Source: Rickettsiales bacterium | GTDB taxonomy: Bacteria > Pseudomonadota > Alphaproteobacteria > Rickettsiales > UBA1997 | Direction of reading: 5' to 3' | DNA: 7,089 nucleotides | Assembly: GCA_023262945.1 (NCBI GenBank) | Contig: JALQXY010000167.1 | Location: 1 to 7,089 of the forward strand | Shown: piece after piece, positions 1-7,020 of the stretch | Layout of the letters: each line of letters starts with the position of its first letter | Position numbering within the stretch: position 1 is the stretch's first letter | Position numbers and translations under genes: made by a program | The notes under the pieces: model-generated | What the model was told of the DNA's origin: nothing | Databases searched by the model: none | Seen by the model: only the letters and a program-made list of their open reading frames with translations

Positions 1-399
1 TGGGGCGCCAACATCAGCTTCAACCTTGAATTCTCTTTTCATTCTATCAACTAGGATTTCTAAATGTAACTCACCCATTCCTTTGATAATTGTTTGGCCT
101 GACTCTTCATCAGAAGTAACTCTAAAGCTAGGATCTTCTTGTGCCAATCTTCCGAGAGCTTGCCCCATTTTTTCATAATCAGCTTTAGTTTTTGGCTCAA
201 CAGCGACTTCGATAACAGGATCTGGGAATTCCATTTTTTCTAAAATAACAGGCTTAGATGGATCGCATAATGTGTCCCCAGTAGTTACATTTTTCATTCC
301 AACTAAAGCAACTATATCACCAGCTTTTGCATCTTTGATTTCTTCTCTAGTATTTGAATGCATCAAAAGCATTCTACCTATTCTTTCTTTGTGATTTTT
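1..399 (-). pseudogene. fusA: Elongation factor G fragment, N-terminal half missing
   Basis: Reading leftwards from about position 399, one uninterrupted frame encodes about 133 residues with unmistakable EF-G sequence: KERIGRMLLMHSNTREE, AGDIVALVGMKNVTTGDTL, then KMEFPDPVIEVAVEPKTKAD, MGQALGRLAQEDPSFRV, and KGMGELHLEILVDRMKREF. This corresponds to the end of domain II and domain III of the ribosomal translocase (mid-protein, near residues 360-490 of a protein of about 700). The frame continues out of the window at position 1, so the C-terminal half may be intact there. On the 5' side the similarity stops at the K-N codons (394-399). Upstream of that the frame reads S, P, F, Q, Y and then a TAA at 415-417, with no usable start codon and no GTPase domain. 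The break coincides with the 22-bp repeat at 394-415, which points to rearrangement or insertion. Since EF-G is essential, an intact copy should exist elsewhere, or this junction is an assembly error. Confidence 0.8.
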
Positions 400-415
400 A
401 GATGGGAATTGGTAT
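394..415 (-). repeat. 22-bp repeat, left copy (inverted relative to the right copy)
   Basis: On the minus strand this reads ATACCAATTCCC followed by ATCTAAAAAT. The same 22 bases occur without mismatch on the plus strand at 6954-6975, so the two copies are inverted about 6.5 kb apart. This copy sits exactly where EF-G similarity ends. The outer six bases (AAAAAT) also fit the expected EF-G Lys-Asn codons, so the true junction may lie anywhere in 394-400. It may be a terminal repeat, a recombination scar or a dispersed genomic repeat. I cannot assign it to a named element. Confidence 0.75.
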
Positions 416-431
416 TAGATCATAGTATAGA

Positions 432-489
432 AGTTATGATAAAAAAAATTTAGTGCACTTTTGATGCATGAATCTTTTTTATCATAGCT
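432..489 (-). terminator. A/T-stem hairpin downstream of sucB, possible terminator
   Basis: Arms at 435-446 (TATGATAAAAAA) and 475-486 (TTTTTTATCATA) are perfectly complementary over 12 bp. They extend to 15 bp with one mismatch (432-446 with 475-489). On the minus strand the 28-nt loop holds a smaller stem, TGCAT-CAAAA-GTGCA, soon followed by a run of eight T. It lies about 60-120 nt past the sucB stop, and the EF-G fragment beyond it has no start, so ending the sucAB transcript here is plausible. The stem is almost all A/T and hence weak, and it could work in either direction. Confidence 0.45.
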
Positions 490-550
490 AGATATAATAT
501 GAGATAATGAAATAAATTAATTTTCTATTGATAGATTTGGGTTTAATTAA

Positions 551-1735
551 TTATATATCAAGAACTAATCTTTGCGGATCTTCAAGCATTTCCTTCACTC
601 TAACAAGAAATGTTACCGCTTCTTTGCCATCAATAATTCTATGATCGTAAGATAAAGCTAAATACATCATAGGACGCACTTTAACTTCCCCATTAACTAC
701 CATAGGTCTTTCTTGTATTTTATGCATACCTAAAATTGCTGATTGCGGAGGATTTATAATTGGAGTTGAAAGCAATGACCCATAAACACCGCCATTAGAA
801 ATAGTAAAAGTAGCACCAGTTAAATCAGAAATTGCCAATTTACCATCTCTAGCTTTGATGCCAAGATTTACTATCTCTTTTTCAATTTCTGCTAAATTTA
901 TTTTATGAGCATTTCTTAATACTGGAACAACTAAACCCTGAGGCGACCCAACAGCAATACCAATATCATAAAAATTCTTATAAATAATATCAGTACCATC
1001 AATTTCAGCATTAACAGCTGGAATTTCTTTTAATGCAGCAATACAGGCTTTAACAAAAAAAGACATAAATCCAAGCTTAATTCCATGCTTTTTTTCAAAA
1101 ATATCTTTATATTGTTTGCGCAACTCCATAACGGCGGTCATATCAACTTCATTAAAAGTTGTTAAAATTGCTGCAGTATTTTGTGATTCTTTTAGTCTTT
1201 CGGCAATTTTTTGACGCAATTTTGACATTTTAACTCTCTCGGTAGGCTTTGATTTCGACTGATCAGTTAAATTATTTTCAGTAGTGTTTTGTCCTTGCTC
1301 AATCGCTTGCAAAACATCACCTTTGGTTACCCTTCCATCTTTACCGCTACCAGAAATATTTGATGTATTTATATTGTTTTCAGCAGCTATTTTTTTTGGT
1401 GCTGGTGATAAATTTTGATTAAAGTTGCTAGAATCTTGATTAGCTGCTTTTGGTTGATTGTTATTAGCAACATCCTTAGGTACGTTATTAGAAATGGCAC
1501 CTTCTTTTAATAATGCAATCAAATCACCAACTTGCACATTATCACCTTCACTAACTTTTAAATCAGAAATAACCCCATTAGCTGGCGCATTTACTTCAAG
1601 AGTAACTTTGTCAGTTTCAAGCTCAACTAAAAGCTCATCAGCAACAACTGATTCTCCTACATTTTTATATAATTTGGCAATAGATGCTTCTGATACCGAT
1701 TCACCAAGTGCTGGAACTTTTATTTCTATAGTCAT
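551..1735 (-). CDS. sucB: 2-oxoglutarate dehydrogenase E2, dihydrolipoyllysine succinyltransferase
   Basis: This 394-residue protein is the core subunit of the cytoplasmic 2-oxoglutarate dehydrogenase complex. Its swinging lipoyl arm takes the succinyl group from E1, transfers it to CoA, and is reoxidised by E3 (dihydrolipoamide dehydrogenase, not in this window). The N-terminal lipoyl domain (about 1-78) carries ELETDKVTLEV with the lipoylated lysine at K43; DKVTLEV is typical of SucB rather than pyruvate dehydrogenase E2. An Asn/Ser-rich linker leads to the peripheral subunit-binding domain (about 109-146, SPAPKKIAAENNI and GRVTKGDVL). The acyltransferase domain (about 166-394) ends with SYDHRIIDGKEAV, giving catalytic H365 and D369, and with the family-typical tail RLVLDI. 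Length is close to E. coli SucB (405). The ATG lies directly before the lipoyl domain; no Shine-Dalgarno is visible in the preceding bases (CCTAAATTAAC). It follows sucA by 139 bp on the same strand and probably shares its transcript. Confidence 0.97.
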   Translation of the reverse strand: MTIEIKVPALGESVSEASIAKLYKNVGESVVADELLVELETDKVTLEVNAPANGVISDLKVSEGDNVQVGDLIALLKEGAISNNVPKDVANNNQPKAANQDSSNFNQNLSPAPKKIAAENNINTSNISGSGKDGRVTKGDVLQAIEQGQNTTENNLTDQSKSKPTERVKMSKLRQKIAERLKESQNTAAILTTFNEVDMTAVMELRKQYKDIFEKKHGIKLGFMSFFVKACIAALKEIPAVNAEIDGTDIIYKNFYDIGIAVGSPQGLVVPVLRNAHKINLAEIEKEIVNLGIKARDGKLAISDLTGATFTISNGGVYGSLLSTPIINPPQSAILGMHKIQERPMVVNGEVKVRPMMYLALSYDHRIIDGKEAVTFLVRVKEMLEDPQRLVLDI

Positions 1736-1770
1736 GTTAATTTAGGTTAGTTTATATTTTTATAATCTAA

Positions 1771-1846
1771 GTGAGTCTATGAAAAAAAATTTACCCACTA
1801 AAAATAAAGTTATTTATGCAATTCAAATATTTATCTTCTTAGATAA
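1771..1846 (-). other. sucA-sucB spacer with two weak hairpins
   Basis: The 139-bp gap between sucA and sucB holds no ORF of note. Read on the minus strand, TTATCT-AAGA-AGATAA (1831-1846) forms a small 6-bp hairpin 28 nt after the sucA stop, without a T-tract. Nearer sucB, GTGGGT (1798-1793) can pair with ACTCAC (1776-1771) with one G-U pair, with a T8 run in the loop. Either might be a processing or attenuation signal that adjusts E2 relative to E1, but both are weak and may be chance in such AT-rich DNA. Confidence 0.25.
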
Positions 1847-1874
1847 TAAAATCAATTAGTTAATAAAATAAATA

Positions 1875-4766
1875 TTATCTCGATAACGCTTGATTAATTA
1901 ACTCTTCTTGCTCTTTTTTATGCTGCGAAGCATAACCAGTAGCTGGAGAAGCAGAAGAAATTCGACCTACATATTGCGGCCTTGAAAAATTGTGATTTAA
2001 GTCACTTAAAGATTCCTCAATTAATTCTTCAATAAACTTCCAAGCTCCCATATTTTTTGGCTCCTCTTGACACCATATTATTTGAGCATTTTTATATTTT
2101 TTAAGCTCATTATTGATTTCATCTTTTGGATATGGATAAAGCTGCTCTATTCTAATTATAGCAATGTCATTTATTTTTTTATCAGCCCTAGCCTCGATTA
2201 AATCATAATAAACTTTTCCACTACAAAGAATTAATTTTGTTATTTTTTCATCATTTACTAATTTTTCATTTTCGCCTATAATAGGTTTAAAATTATTATC
2301 AGAAAATTCAGATAAATTAGAGACCGCCATTTTATGTCGCAATAGTGATTTTGGTGACATAACAACTAGAGGCTTGCGATCTTTACTGTGAATTTGCCTT
2401 CTTAAAGCATGAAAGAAATTAGCAGGACTGGTTATATTAACTACGCGTAAGTTATTATCGGCACAAGCTTGTAAATATCTTTCTAACCTTGCAGATGAAT
2501 GCTCTGGACCTTGACCCTCATAACCGTGAGGTAAAAGCATTACCAGTCCTGATTTTCTTAGCCATTTTACTTCTGATGAAGCAATAAATTGGTCAAAAAT
2601 AATTTGAGCTCCATTAGCAAAATCACCAAATTGAGCCTCCCAAATTGTTAAAGCGTTAGGATTGGCTAATGAATATCCATATTCAAAACCCAAAACCGCA
2701 TATTCAGATAAAACAGAGTCATAAACTTCATATTTTATTTTAGAGTTGCCTAAATTTGAGAAAATATTATGACGATTATTAATTTCTGTATTATGCAAAA
2801 TTGAATGACGATGCGAAAAAGTGCCACGACCAGAGTCTTGTCCACTTATGCGCACCAAGTGACCTTCTTGAATTAAAGAAGCAAAGGCTAGACTTTCTGC
2901 ACAACCCCAATCAATATCTTTTTCACTATGAACATTTTCTTTTCTAGCTTCAAGTTGTTTTACAATTTTACTATTAGCACTGAAATCTTTTGGAATTTGA
3001 GAAATATTATCGATTAAATTTTTAAGAGTTTTTTTAGCAATTTTTGTTACAACTGATAATTCTTTAACATCGTGCTTAATATCTTTCCAAACACCACGCA
3101 ACCAATCAGCTTTTGCTTCGTAAGATTTAGCTTTTTCGAATTCATTGCTAAGATTTTTGTCAAAATTAGCCAATAATTCTTGATGCTTATCAGAAGTGAT
3201 TATCCCTTGATCAATTATTTTTTTAGCATAAATGCTTTGAGGAGTTGGATGAGATTTAATTTTACTATACATTAAAGGCTGAGTATACATTGGCTCATCA
3301 CCTTCATTGTGACCATATTTTCTGTAACAAATTAAATCTATTACTATGTCTTTTTTAAATTTCTGACGATATTTGGCAGCAATTTCTGCCACTTTTATTA
3401 CGGCTTCCACGTCATCACCATTAACATGAAAAATAGGCGCTTCTATCATTTTAGCTAAATCGGATGCATAGGTAGTACCTCTTGAATCCCATGGGTTAGC
3501 AGTAAAACCAATTTGGTTGTTGGTTATGATATGAATAACACCTTTCGTATCGTAAGCTGGAACAGTATTTAATACTAGGCTTTCAGCAACTGAACCTTGA
3601 CCAATAAACGCAGCGTCACCATGAATAAGAACCGCCATAACTGAATTATGATCAGAATCTTCAATCATATCTTGCTTTGCCCTTACCTTGCCAGCGACTA
3701 CAGAATTAACAGCCTCCAAATGAGAAGGGTTAAAAGCTAAAGATAAAGATATTTCGTTACCAGCAATTACTCTAGTTGATGAATAACCCATGTGATATTT
3801 AACATCACCAGATTTAGTGATTGATTGCGGTATAGAAATAGCACCTTGAAACTCAGCAATCATATCACTATATGGCTTACCCATAACACCTGTTAGCACA
3901 TTAAGACGGCCGCGATGAGCCATACCAAGACAAATCTTTTTTATGCCGTTTTTAGCACCATAATCAATGATTTTTTCAATAGCATTAATACTAGTTTCGC
4001 CACCTTCAACTGAAAATCTTTTAGCGCCAGGAAATCTTTTATGCAAGAATTGTTCAAATCTCTCAGATCTGATTAATTCATTAAGGATTTTAAGTTTTTC
4101 ATCTTGATCGATCTTGACAAATGTTGCTGTTTCAACCTCACTAGCAAGCCATGCCTTTTGCTGCGAATCTACGATATATTCAAATTCACAGCCGATATTA
4201 CTGGTGTAAATTTTACCAAGTTTATCTATAAAATCTTGTACTGATGCTTTACCTAAACCAAGAAGATTTTTAAAATCTATCTCAAGCAATAAATCTTGCT
4301 CACTTATATCATAATTAGAAGGGGTTATTTCAGAAATAATTTGCTTTTTTGCTAGACCTAAAGGGTCAATATTCGCTGCTAAATGGCCATATCTTCTATA
4401 AGCTATTGCTAAACGCTGCAATTTAAGTAAAAGTAATTGGGTAGAAGATTCTTTATCGATATTTTGTGATTTTTGAACTACTTCTTTTTTAGAAAGGTTT
4501 GAAATATCATAATCTTTTGCAGCTAACACTTTTAAGTCTCTTTTAATCCAAGAAGGACCTTGATAATCAATTAAAACAGATTTTATTTCATCTTCATTAG
4601 CTATAAAAAACTCTGCCCAAGATTTATCAACAGAGTTTGGATTATTGATGAATCTTTGATAAAGTTCATTAATATAAATGATATTAGTGCTAAAAAATTG
4701 TGAAGAGGACTCAAAAGATGAAGATCCGTTATCAGGATTTGGCTTATTATTGTTTTTTATCATCAC
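1875..4766 (-). CDS. sucA: 2-oxoglutarate dehydrogenase E1, thiamine diphosphate-dependent
   Basis: SucA decarboxylates 2-oxoglutarate and passes the succinyl group to the lipoyl arm of SucB, an NAD+-linked TCA cycle step. The frame is 963 codons, slightly longer than E. coli SucA (933), with no frameshift. The N-terminal E1 segment is present (about 24-56, with YINELYQRFI and KSWAEFFI). It is followed by GMAHRGRLNVL (281-291, H284), FNPSHLEAVN (345-354) and the ThDP/Mg2+ motif HGDAAFIGQGS (382-392, D384) with NNQIGFT (N417, I419). The C-terminal half contains SGRGTFSHRHS (645-655), EAQFGDFANGAQ (710-721) and LPHGYEGQGPEHSSARLER (745-763). The start is ambiguous: the frame can open at GTG (4764-4766) or at the next codon, ATG (4761-4763). 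The ATG is the more usual choice, giving 962 residues. Neither has a clear Shine-Dalgarno; the upstream bases are AAATACCTTA. The leader carries an unusual palindrome. sucB follows on the same strand. Confidence 0.97.
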   Translation of the reverse strand: MMIKNNNKPNPDNGSSSFESSSQFFSTNIIYINELYQRFINNPNSVDKSWAEFFIANEDEIKSVLIDYQGPSWIKRDLKVLAAKDYDISNLSKKEVVQKSQNIDKESSTQLLLLKLQRLAIAYRRYGHLAANIDPLGLAKKQIISEITPSNYDISEQDLLLEIDFKNLLGLGKASVQDFIDKLGKIYTSNIGCEFEYIVDSQQKAWLASEVETATFVKIDQDEKLKILNELIRSERFEQFLHKRFPGAKRFSVEGGETSINAIEKIIDYGAKNGIKKICLGMAHRGRLNVLTGVMGKPYSDMIAEFQGAISIPQSITKSGDVKYHMGYSSTRVIAGNEISLSLAFNPSHLEAVNSVVAGKVRAKQDMIEDSDHNSVMAVLIHGDAAFIGQGSVAESLVLNTVPAYDTKGVIHIITNNQIGFTANPWDSRGTTYASDLAKMIEAPIFHVNGDDVEAVIKVAEIAAKYRQKFKKDIVIDLICYRKYGHNEGDEPMYTQPLMYSKIKSHPTPQSIYAKKIIDQGIITSDKHQELLANFDKNLSNEFEKAKSYEAKADWLRGVWKDIKHDVKELSVVTKIAKKTLKNLIDNISQIPKDFSANSKIVKQLEARKENVHSEKDIDWGCAESLAFASLIQEGHLVRISGQDSGRGTFSHRHSILHNTEINNRHNIFSNLGNSKIKYEVYDSVLSEYAVLGFEYGYSLANPNALTIWEAQFGDFANGAQIIFDQFIASSEVKWLRKSGLVMLLPHGYEGQGPEHSSARLERYLQACADNNLRVVNITSPANFFHALRRQIHSKDRKPLVVMSPKSLLRHKMAVSNLSEFSDNNFKPIIGENEKLVNDEKITKLILCSGKVYYDLIEARADKKINDIAIIRIEQLYPYPKDEINNELKKYKNAQIIWCQEEPKNMGAWKFIEELIEESLSDLNHNFSRPQYVGRISSASPATGYASQHKKEQEELINQALSR

Positions 4767-4785
4767 TAAGGTATTTTACGATTTA

Positions 4786-4825
4786 TATTAACCCGTATAT
4801 AAATCAATTTATGCACGGGTTAATA
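4786..4825 (-). promoter_or_regulatory. Palindrome with 11-bp arms in the sucA leader
   Basis: Arms at 4786-4796 (TATTAACCCGT) and 4815-4825 (ACGGGTTAATA) are perfectly complementary. The 18 bases between them continue the symmetry past an A/C mismatch, through a G-T pair and about five A/T pairs, leaving a loop of about 4 nt. It contains the only G+C-rich bases in a very AT-rich spacer and ends 19-22 nt upstream of the sucA start. No T-tract follows it on the minus strand, so it is a poor intrinsic terminator. A regulator operator or an RNA hairpin in the sucA 5' leader fits better. A TATATA sequence in its centre could be a -10 element. The function is inferred. Confidence 0.55.
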
Positions 4826-4834
4826 AATAAAAAA

Positions 4835-4862
4835 ATTTTATTTGTAAAATAACTAATTGCAA
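4835..4862 (-). promoter_or_regulatory. Candidate sucA promoter
   Basis: On the minus strand TTGCAA (4862-4857) is followed after 16 bp by TAAAAT (4840-4835). These match the sigma-70 consensus boxes at 4/6 and 5/6. Transcription from here would begin near 4828 and place the 4786-4825 palindrome in the sucA leader. Such matches are common by chance in AT-rich DNA. The stretch also overlaps a small A/T hairpin (TTATTT-TAC-AAATAA, 4852-4838) followed by T7, which could instead help to end the nadA transcript. Confidence 0.3.
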
Positions 4863-4875
4863 GAGCGACATTTTC

Positions 4876-4907
4876 AAAAAATAAAATCTTTGTTAGAAAT
4901 TTTATTT
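4876..4907 (-). terminator. Candidate terminator after nadA
   Basis: On the minus strand AAATAAAA (4907-4900) pairs perfectly with TTTTATTT (4886-4879), followed by a few more T. It starts about 25 nt after the nadA stop, a suitable place to end the trpS-nadA transcript. The stem is entirely A/T and the T-tail is short, so this is weak evidence. Confidence 0.3.
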
Positions 4908-4931
4908 ATATTATTTTATTATTTATTTAGA

Positions 4932-5894
4932 TTATTTAGAAAGTTCTAGCATTTTGCGCAAAGGTCTTTCTGCAGAAATCATCAGCTCTTTATCAAGATT
5001 AATTTCATAGCCAAATTCACTTTTATCGCCATATTTCATAACTAGATATAGTTTTTCTAAATCATTTAAAGCCATATAAGGACAACTATTGCACAAAGTG
5101 CAACCAGAGCTTTTTATAGATGGACAATCATAAAATTTAGCATTTGGTTTTAGTTTTTGCATTTGATGAATTATATGATGCTCCGTTAACACAATAAACT
5201 CATCAAAATTTTGTTCTTTGACATAATTTAACAGTGAAGAAGTTGATCCAACATGATCAGCATAAGATAAAAGATGTTGCGGACATTCTGGATGGGCAAT
5301 TATTCTAGCATTTGGATAGTTAGCTTTGAGCTTTACAAGCTCTTTTTCACTATATTGCTCGTGAACTATGCAAGATCCATGCCATAAAATCATTTTACGA
5401 CCAGTTTGCTTTTCGATAAATTTTCCTAGATGTTGATCTGGAGCAAAGATTATTTGTTGATCAGTAGGGATTTGTTTGATAATTTTTTCTGCATTTGATG
5501 AAGTAACTATAATATCTGATAAAGCTTTAATCTCAGCCGAACAATTTATATATGTGACAACTATTGCATTTGGATATTTGGCTTTAAATTTTGCAAAATC
5601 AGATGGCGGACAAGATATTTCTAAGCTACAACCTGCGTTAACATCTGGTATATAAACTTTTTTCAATGGCGACAGTATTTTTGCCACTTCGGCCATAAAC
5701 TTAACGCCACAAAAAAATATGGAACTAGCATCATTATCAGCAGCTTTGCGCGATAAATCAAGAGAATCGCCAACAAAGTCAGCTATTTCTTGAATTTCTG
5801 CATCTTGATAAAAATGAGCTAATATTATTGCATTTTTCTCTTTTTTTAAGCGAATTATCTCTTGCTCAATATTTTCTGGGATATCGTATAACAT
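4932..5894 (-). CDS. nadA: Quinolinate synthase
   Basis: NadA condenses iminoaspartate with dihydroxyacetone phosphate to give quinolinate, the pyridine ring precursor of NAD+. It needs a [4Fe-4S] cluster. The 320-residue protein has all expected motifs: AIILAHFYQDAEIQEIADFV (22-41), GDSLDLSRKA (42-51), FFCGVKFMAE (60-69), the NAGCSLEISCP segment (86-96), VTSS (130-133), WHGSCIVHE (171-179), HPECP (201-205) and a CxxCxxC stretch at 265-271 leading into PYMALN. By comparison with E. coli NadA (C113, C200, C297) the cluster ligands should be C89, C175 and C271; all are present, so the enzyme looks active. The ATG lies 4 nt after the trpS stop (TAAATAAATG), with no Shine-Dalgarno, which suggests cotranscription and coupled translation. 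nadB and nadC are not adjacent, so the iminoaspartate source and the following step must be encoded elsewhere or be absent. Confidence 0.96.
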   Translation of the reverse strand: MLYDIPENIEQEIIRLKKEKNAIILAHFYQDAEIQEIADFVGDSLDLSRKAADNDASSIFFCGVKFMAEVAKILSPLKKVYIPDVNAGCSLEISCPPSDFAKFKAKYPNAIVVTYINCSAEIKALSDIIVTSSNAEKIIKQIPTDQQIIFAPDQHLGKFIEKQTGRKMILWHGSCIVHEQYSEKELVKLKANYPNARIIAHPECPQHLLSYADHVGSTSSLLNYVKEQNFDEFIVLTEHHIIHQMQKLKPNAKFYDCPSIKSSGCTLCNSCPYMALNDLEKLYLVMKYGDKSEFGYEINLDKELMISAERPLRKMLELSK

Positions 5895-5898
5895 TTAT

Positions 5899-6870
5899 TT
5901 ATAGACCAATAATTTCTTTGACTTCTTTTATAGTCTTACTTGATATTTCAATAGCTTTATTTTGACCATCTTTTAATATAGTTTCAACATATGAGTAATC
6001 GGATTTTAATTTATTAAGTTTATTTTGTATTGGCGCTAAATTCTCTATAATAATTTCAGTTAAATCATTTTTAAATTTACCAAAACCTTTATCGTGATAT
6101 TGATTAGCAATTTCTATAACATCTTTTTTTGCAAATATTGAAAAAATATCCAATAAATTACAAATCTCAGGACGAGATTTATCATATTCTATAGTAGATA
6201 ATGAATCAGTTTTAGATCTTTTAATTTTTTTTGCAATTAAGTCAGGATTATCATCAAGATTTATTCGAGATAAGTCAGATTCATCAGATTTGCTCATTTT
6301 TTTTGTACCATCTTGCAAAGACATTATGCGGGAAGCTTCTTTTAAAATTAAAGGTTCAGGCAATTTAAAATAGTCAATATCATAAATTCTATTAAAAGAT
6401 CCAGCTAGATCTCTAGTTAACTCTATATGTTGCTTTTGATCTTCTCCAGTTGGAACTAAATCAGTTTTATAAAGCAATATATCAGCAGCCATTAATACTG
6501 GATAAGAATATAGACCCAAATTGCCATCGCCAATAGCTTTATCTTTAAATTGCGTCATACGATTTAACCAGCCAAGCGGTGCAATAGTAGAAAGAATCCA
6601 AGATAATTCACAATGATGTACAACATCACTCTGTGTAAAAATATTGCATTTCTTAGAGTCTAAACCACATGATAAATATAAAGCAGCAACATCAAGAGAG
6701 TTTTTCTTTAATTGTTGCGGATTTTGCCTTACTGTAATAGCATGAAGATTCATGATACCAAAAAAACAATCATTCTCTTCTTGCAATTCTAGCCAATTTT
6801 TAATTGACCCTAAATAATTACCTAAATGCAAATTGCCAGTTGGTTGAACGCCAGATAAAATTCTTTTCAT
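5899..6870 (-). CDS. trpS: Tryptophanyl-tRNA synthetase
   Basis: This 323-residue class I synthetase activates tryptophan with ATP and charges tRNA-Trp in the cytoplasm. It opens with SGVQPTGNLHLGNYLG (6-21), containing the HIGH-type signature as NLHLGN. SYPVLMAADILLY (122-134) supplies the tryptophan-pocket aspartate (D130), and PTGEDQKQHIELTRDLA (140-156) is typical of bacterial TrpRS. The KMSKS loop is exact at 191-195. The length matches the family (about 330) and the C-terminal helical region is complete. The ATG is preceded almost at once by an in-frame TAA, so the start is firm; the leader (TTTTTTAAG) has no Shine-Dalgarno. It is the first gene of the group, with nadA 4 nt downstream. 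TrpS and NadA share no pathway, so the pairing is probably one of position. Confidence 0.97.
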   Translation of the reverse strand: MKRILSGVQPTGNLHLGNYLGSIKNWLELQEENDCFFGIMNLHAITVRQNPQQLKKNSLDVAALYLSCGLDSKKCNIFTQSDVVHHCELSWILSTIAPLGWLNRMTQFKDKAIGDGNLGLYSYPVLMAADILLYKTDLVPTGEDQKQHIELTRDLAGSFNRIYDIDYFKLPEPLILKEASRIMSLQDGTKKMSKSDESDLSRINLDDNPDLIAKKIKRSKTDSLSTIEYDKSRPEICNLLDIFSIFAKKDVIEIANQYHDKGFGKFKNDLTEIIIENLAPIQNKLNKLKSDYSYVETILKDGQNKAIEISSKTIKEVKEIIGL

Positions 6871-6904
6871 CTTAAAAAATAAAATTTATTTAAAAAGAAT
6901 TGGC

Positions 6905-6933
6905 ATTGTTCTAGATAAAACTCTTTTTTGCAA
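6905..6933 (-). promoter_or_regulatory. Weak candidate trpS promoter
   Basis: On the minus strand TTGCAA (6933-6928) is followed after 17 bp by AACAAT (6910-6905). Each box matches the sigma-70 consensus at 4 of 6 positions. It lies 35-63 bp upstream of the trpS ATG, between that start and the right 22-bp repeat. The location is sensible but the sequence evidence is weak. Confidence 0.2.
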
Positions 6934-6953
6934 TAAGTTTTAGAGAATAAATT

Positions 6954-6975
6954 ATACCAATTCCCATCTAAAAAT
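6954..6975 (+). repeat. 22-bp repeat, right copy
   Basis: This is an exact inverted partner of the copy at 394-415. It reads ATACCAATTCCC then ATCTAAAAAT on the plus strand. The bases beyond it on both sides differ from those around the left copy, apart from one further matching T two bases away, so the shared unit is about 22-24 bp. It lies about 84 bp upstream of the trpS start. Read on the minus strand, it ends an open frame that enters from the right edge (peptide tail FIFRWELV, stop at 6951-6953). Confidence 0.75.
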
Positions 6976-7020
6976 GAACAATATGACAAAATATTTTTTA
7001 AGATAAAAATTATAAAAAAT

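Noticed and set aside
394..415. Repeat as a dif/Xer site or phage attachment site
   Set aside because: It lacks the internal dyad symmetry of a dif site and no integrase, phage gene or tRNA is nearby, so I leave it as an unclassified repeat.
551..1735. Pyruvate dehydrogenase E2 or branched-chain E2 instead of SucB
   Set aside because: A single lipoyl domain with DKVTLEV, the SYDHRIIDGKEAV active site, the RLVLDI ending and the adjoining sucA all indicate the succinyltransferase.
1458..1745. Plus-strand 95-codon open frame
   Set aside because: It lies almost wholly inside sucB on the opposite strand, begins with TTG, and its Ser/Thr/Leu-rich product is the antisense reading of the lipoyl domain region.
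4767..4931. Possible small RNA or riboswitch between nadA and sucA
   Set aside because: Apart from the palindrome and A/T hairpins there is no conserved riboswitch core that I can recognise, and no small ORF with a credible start.
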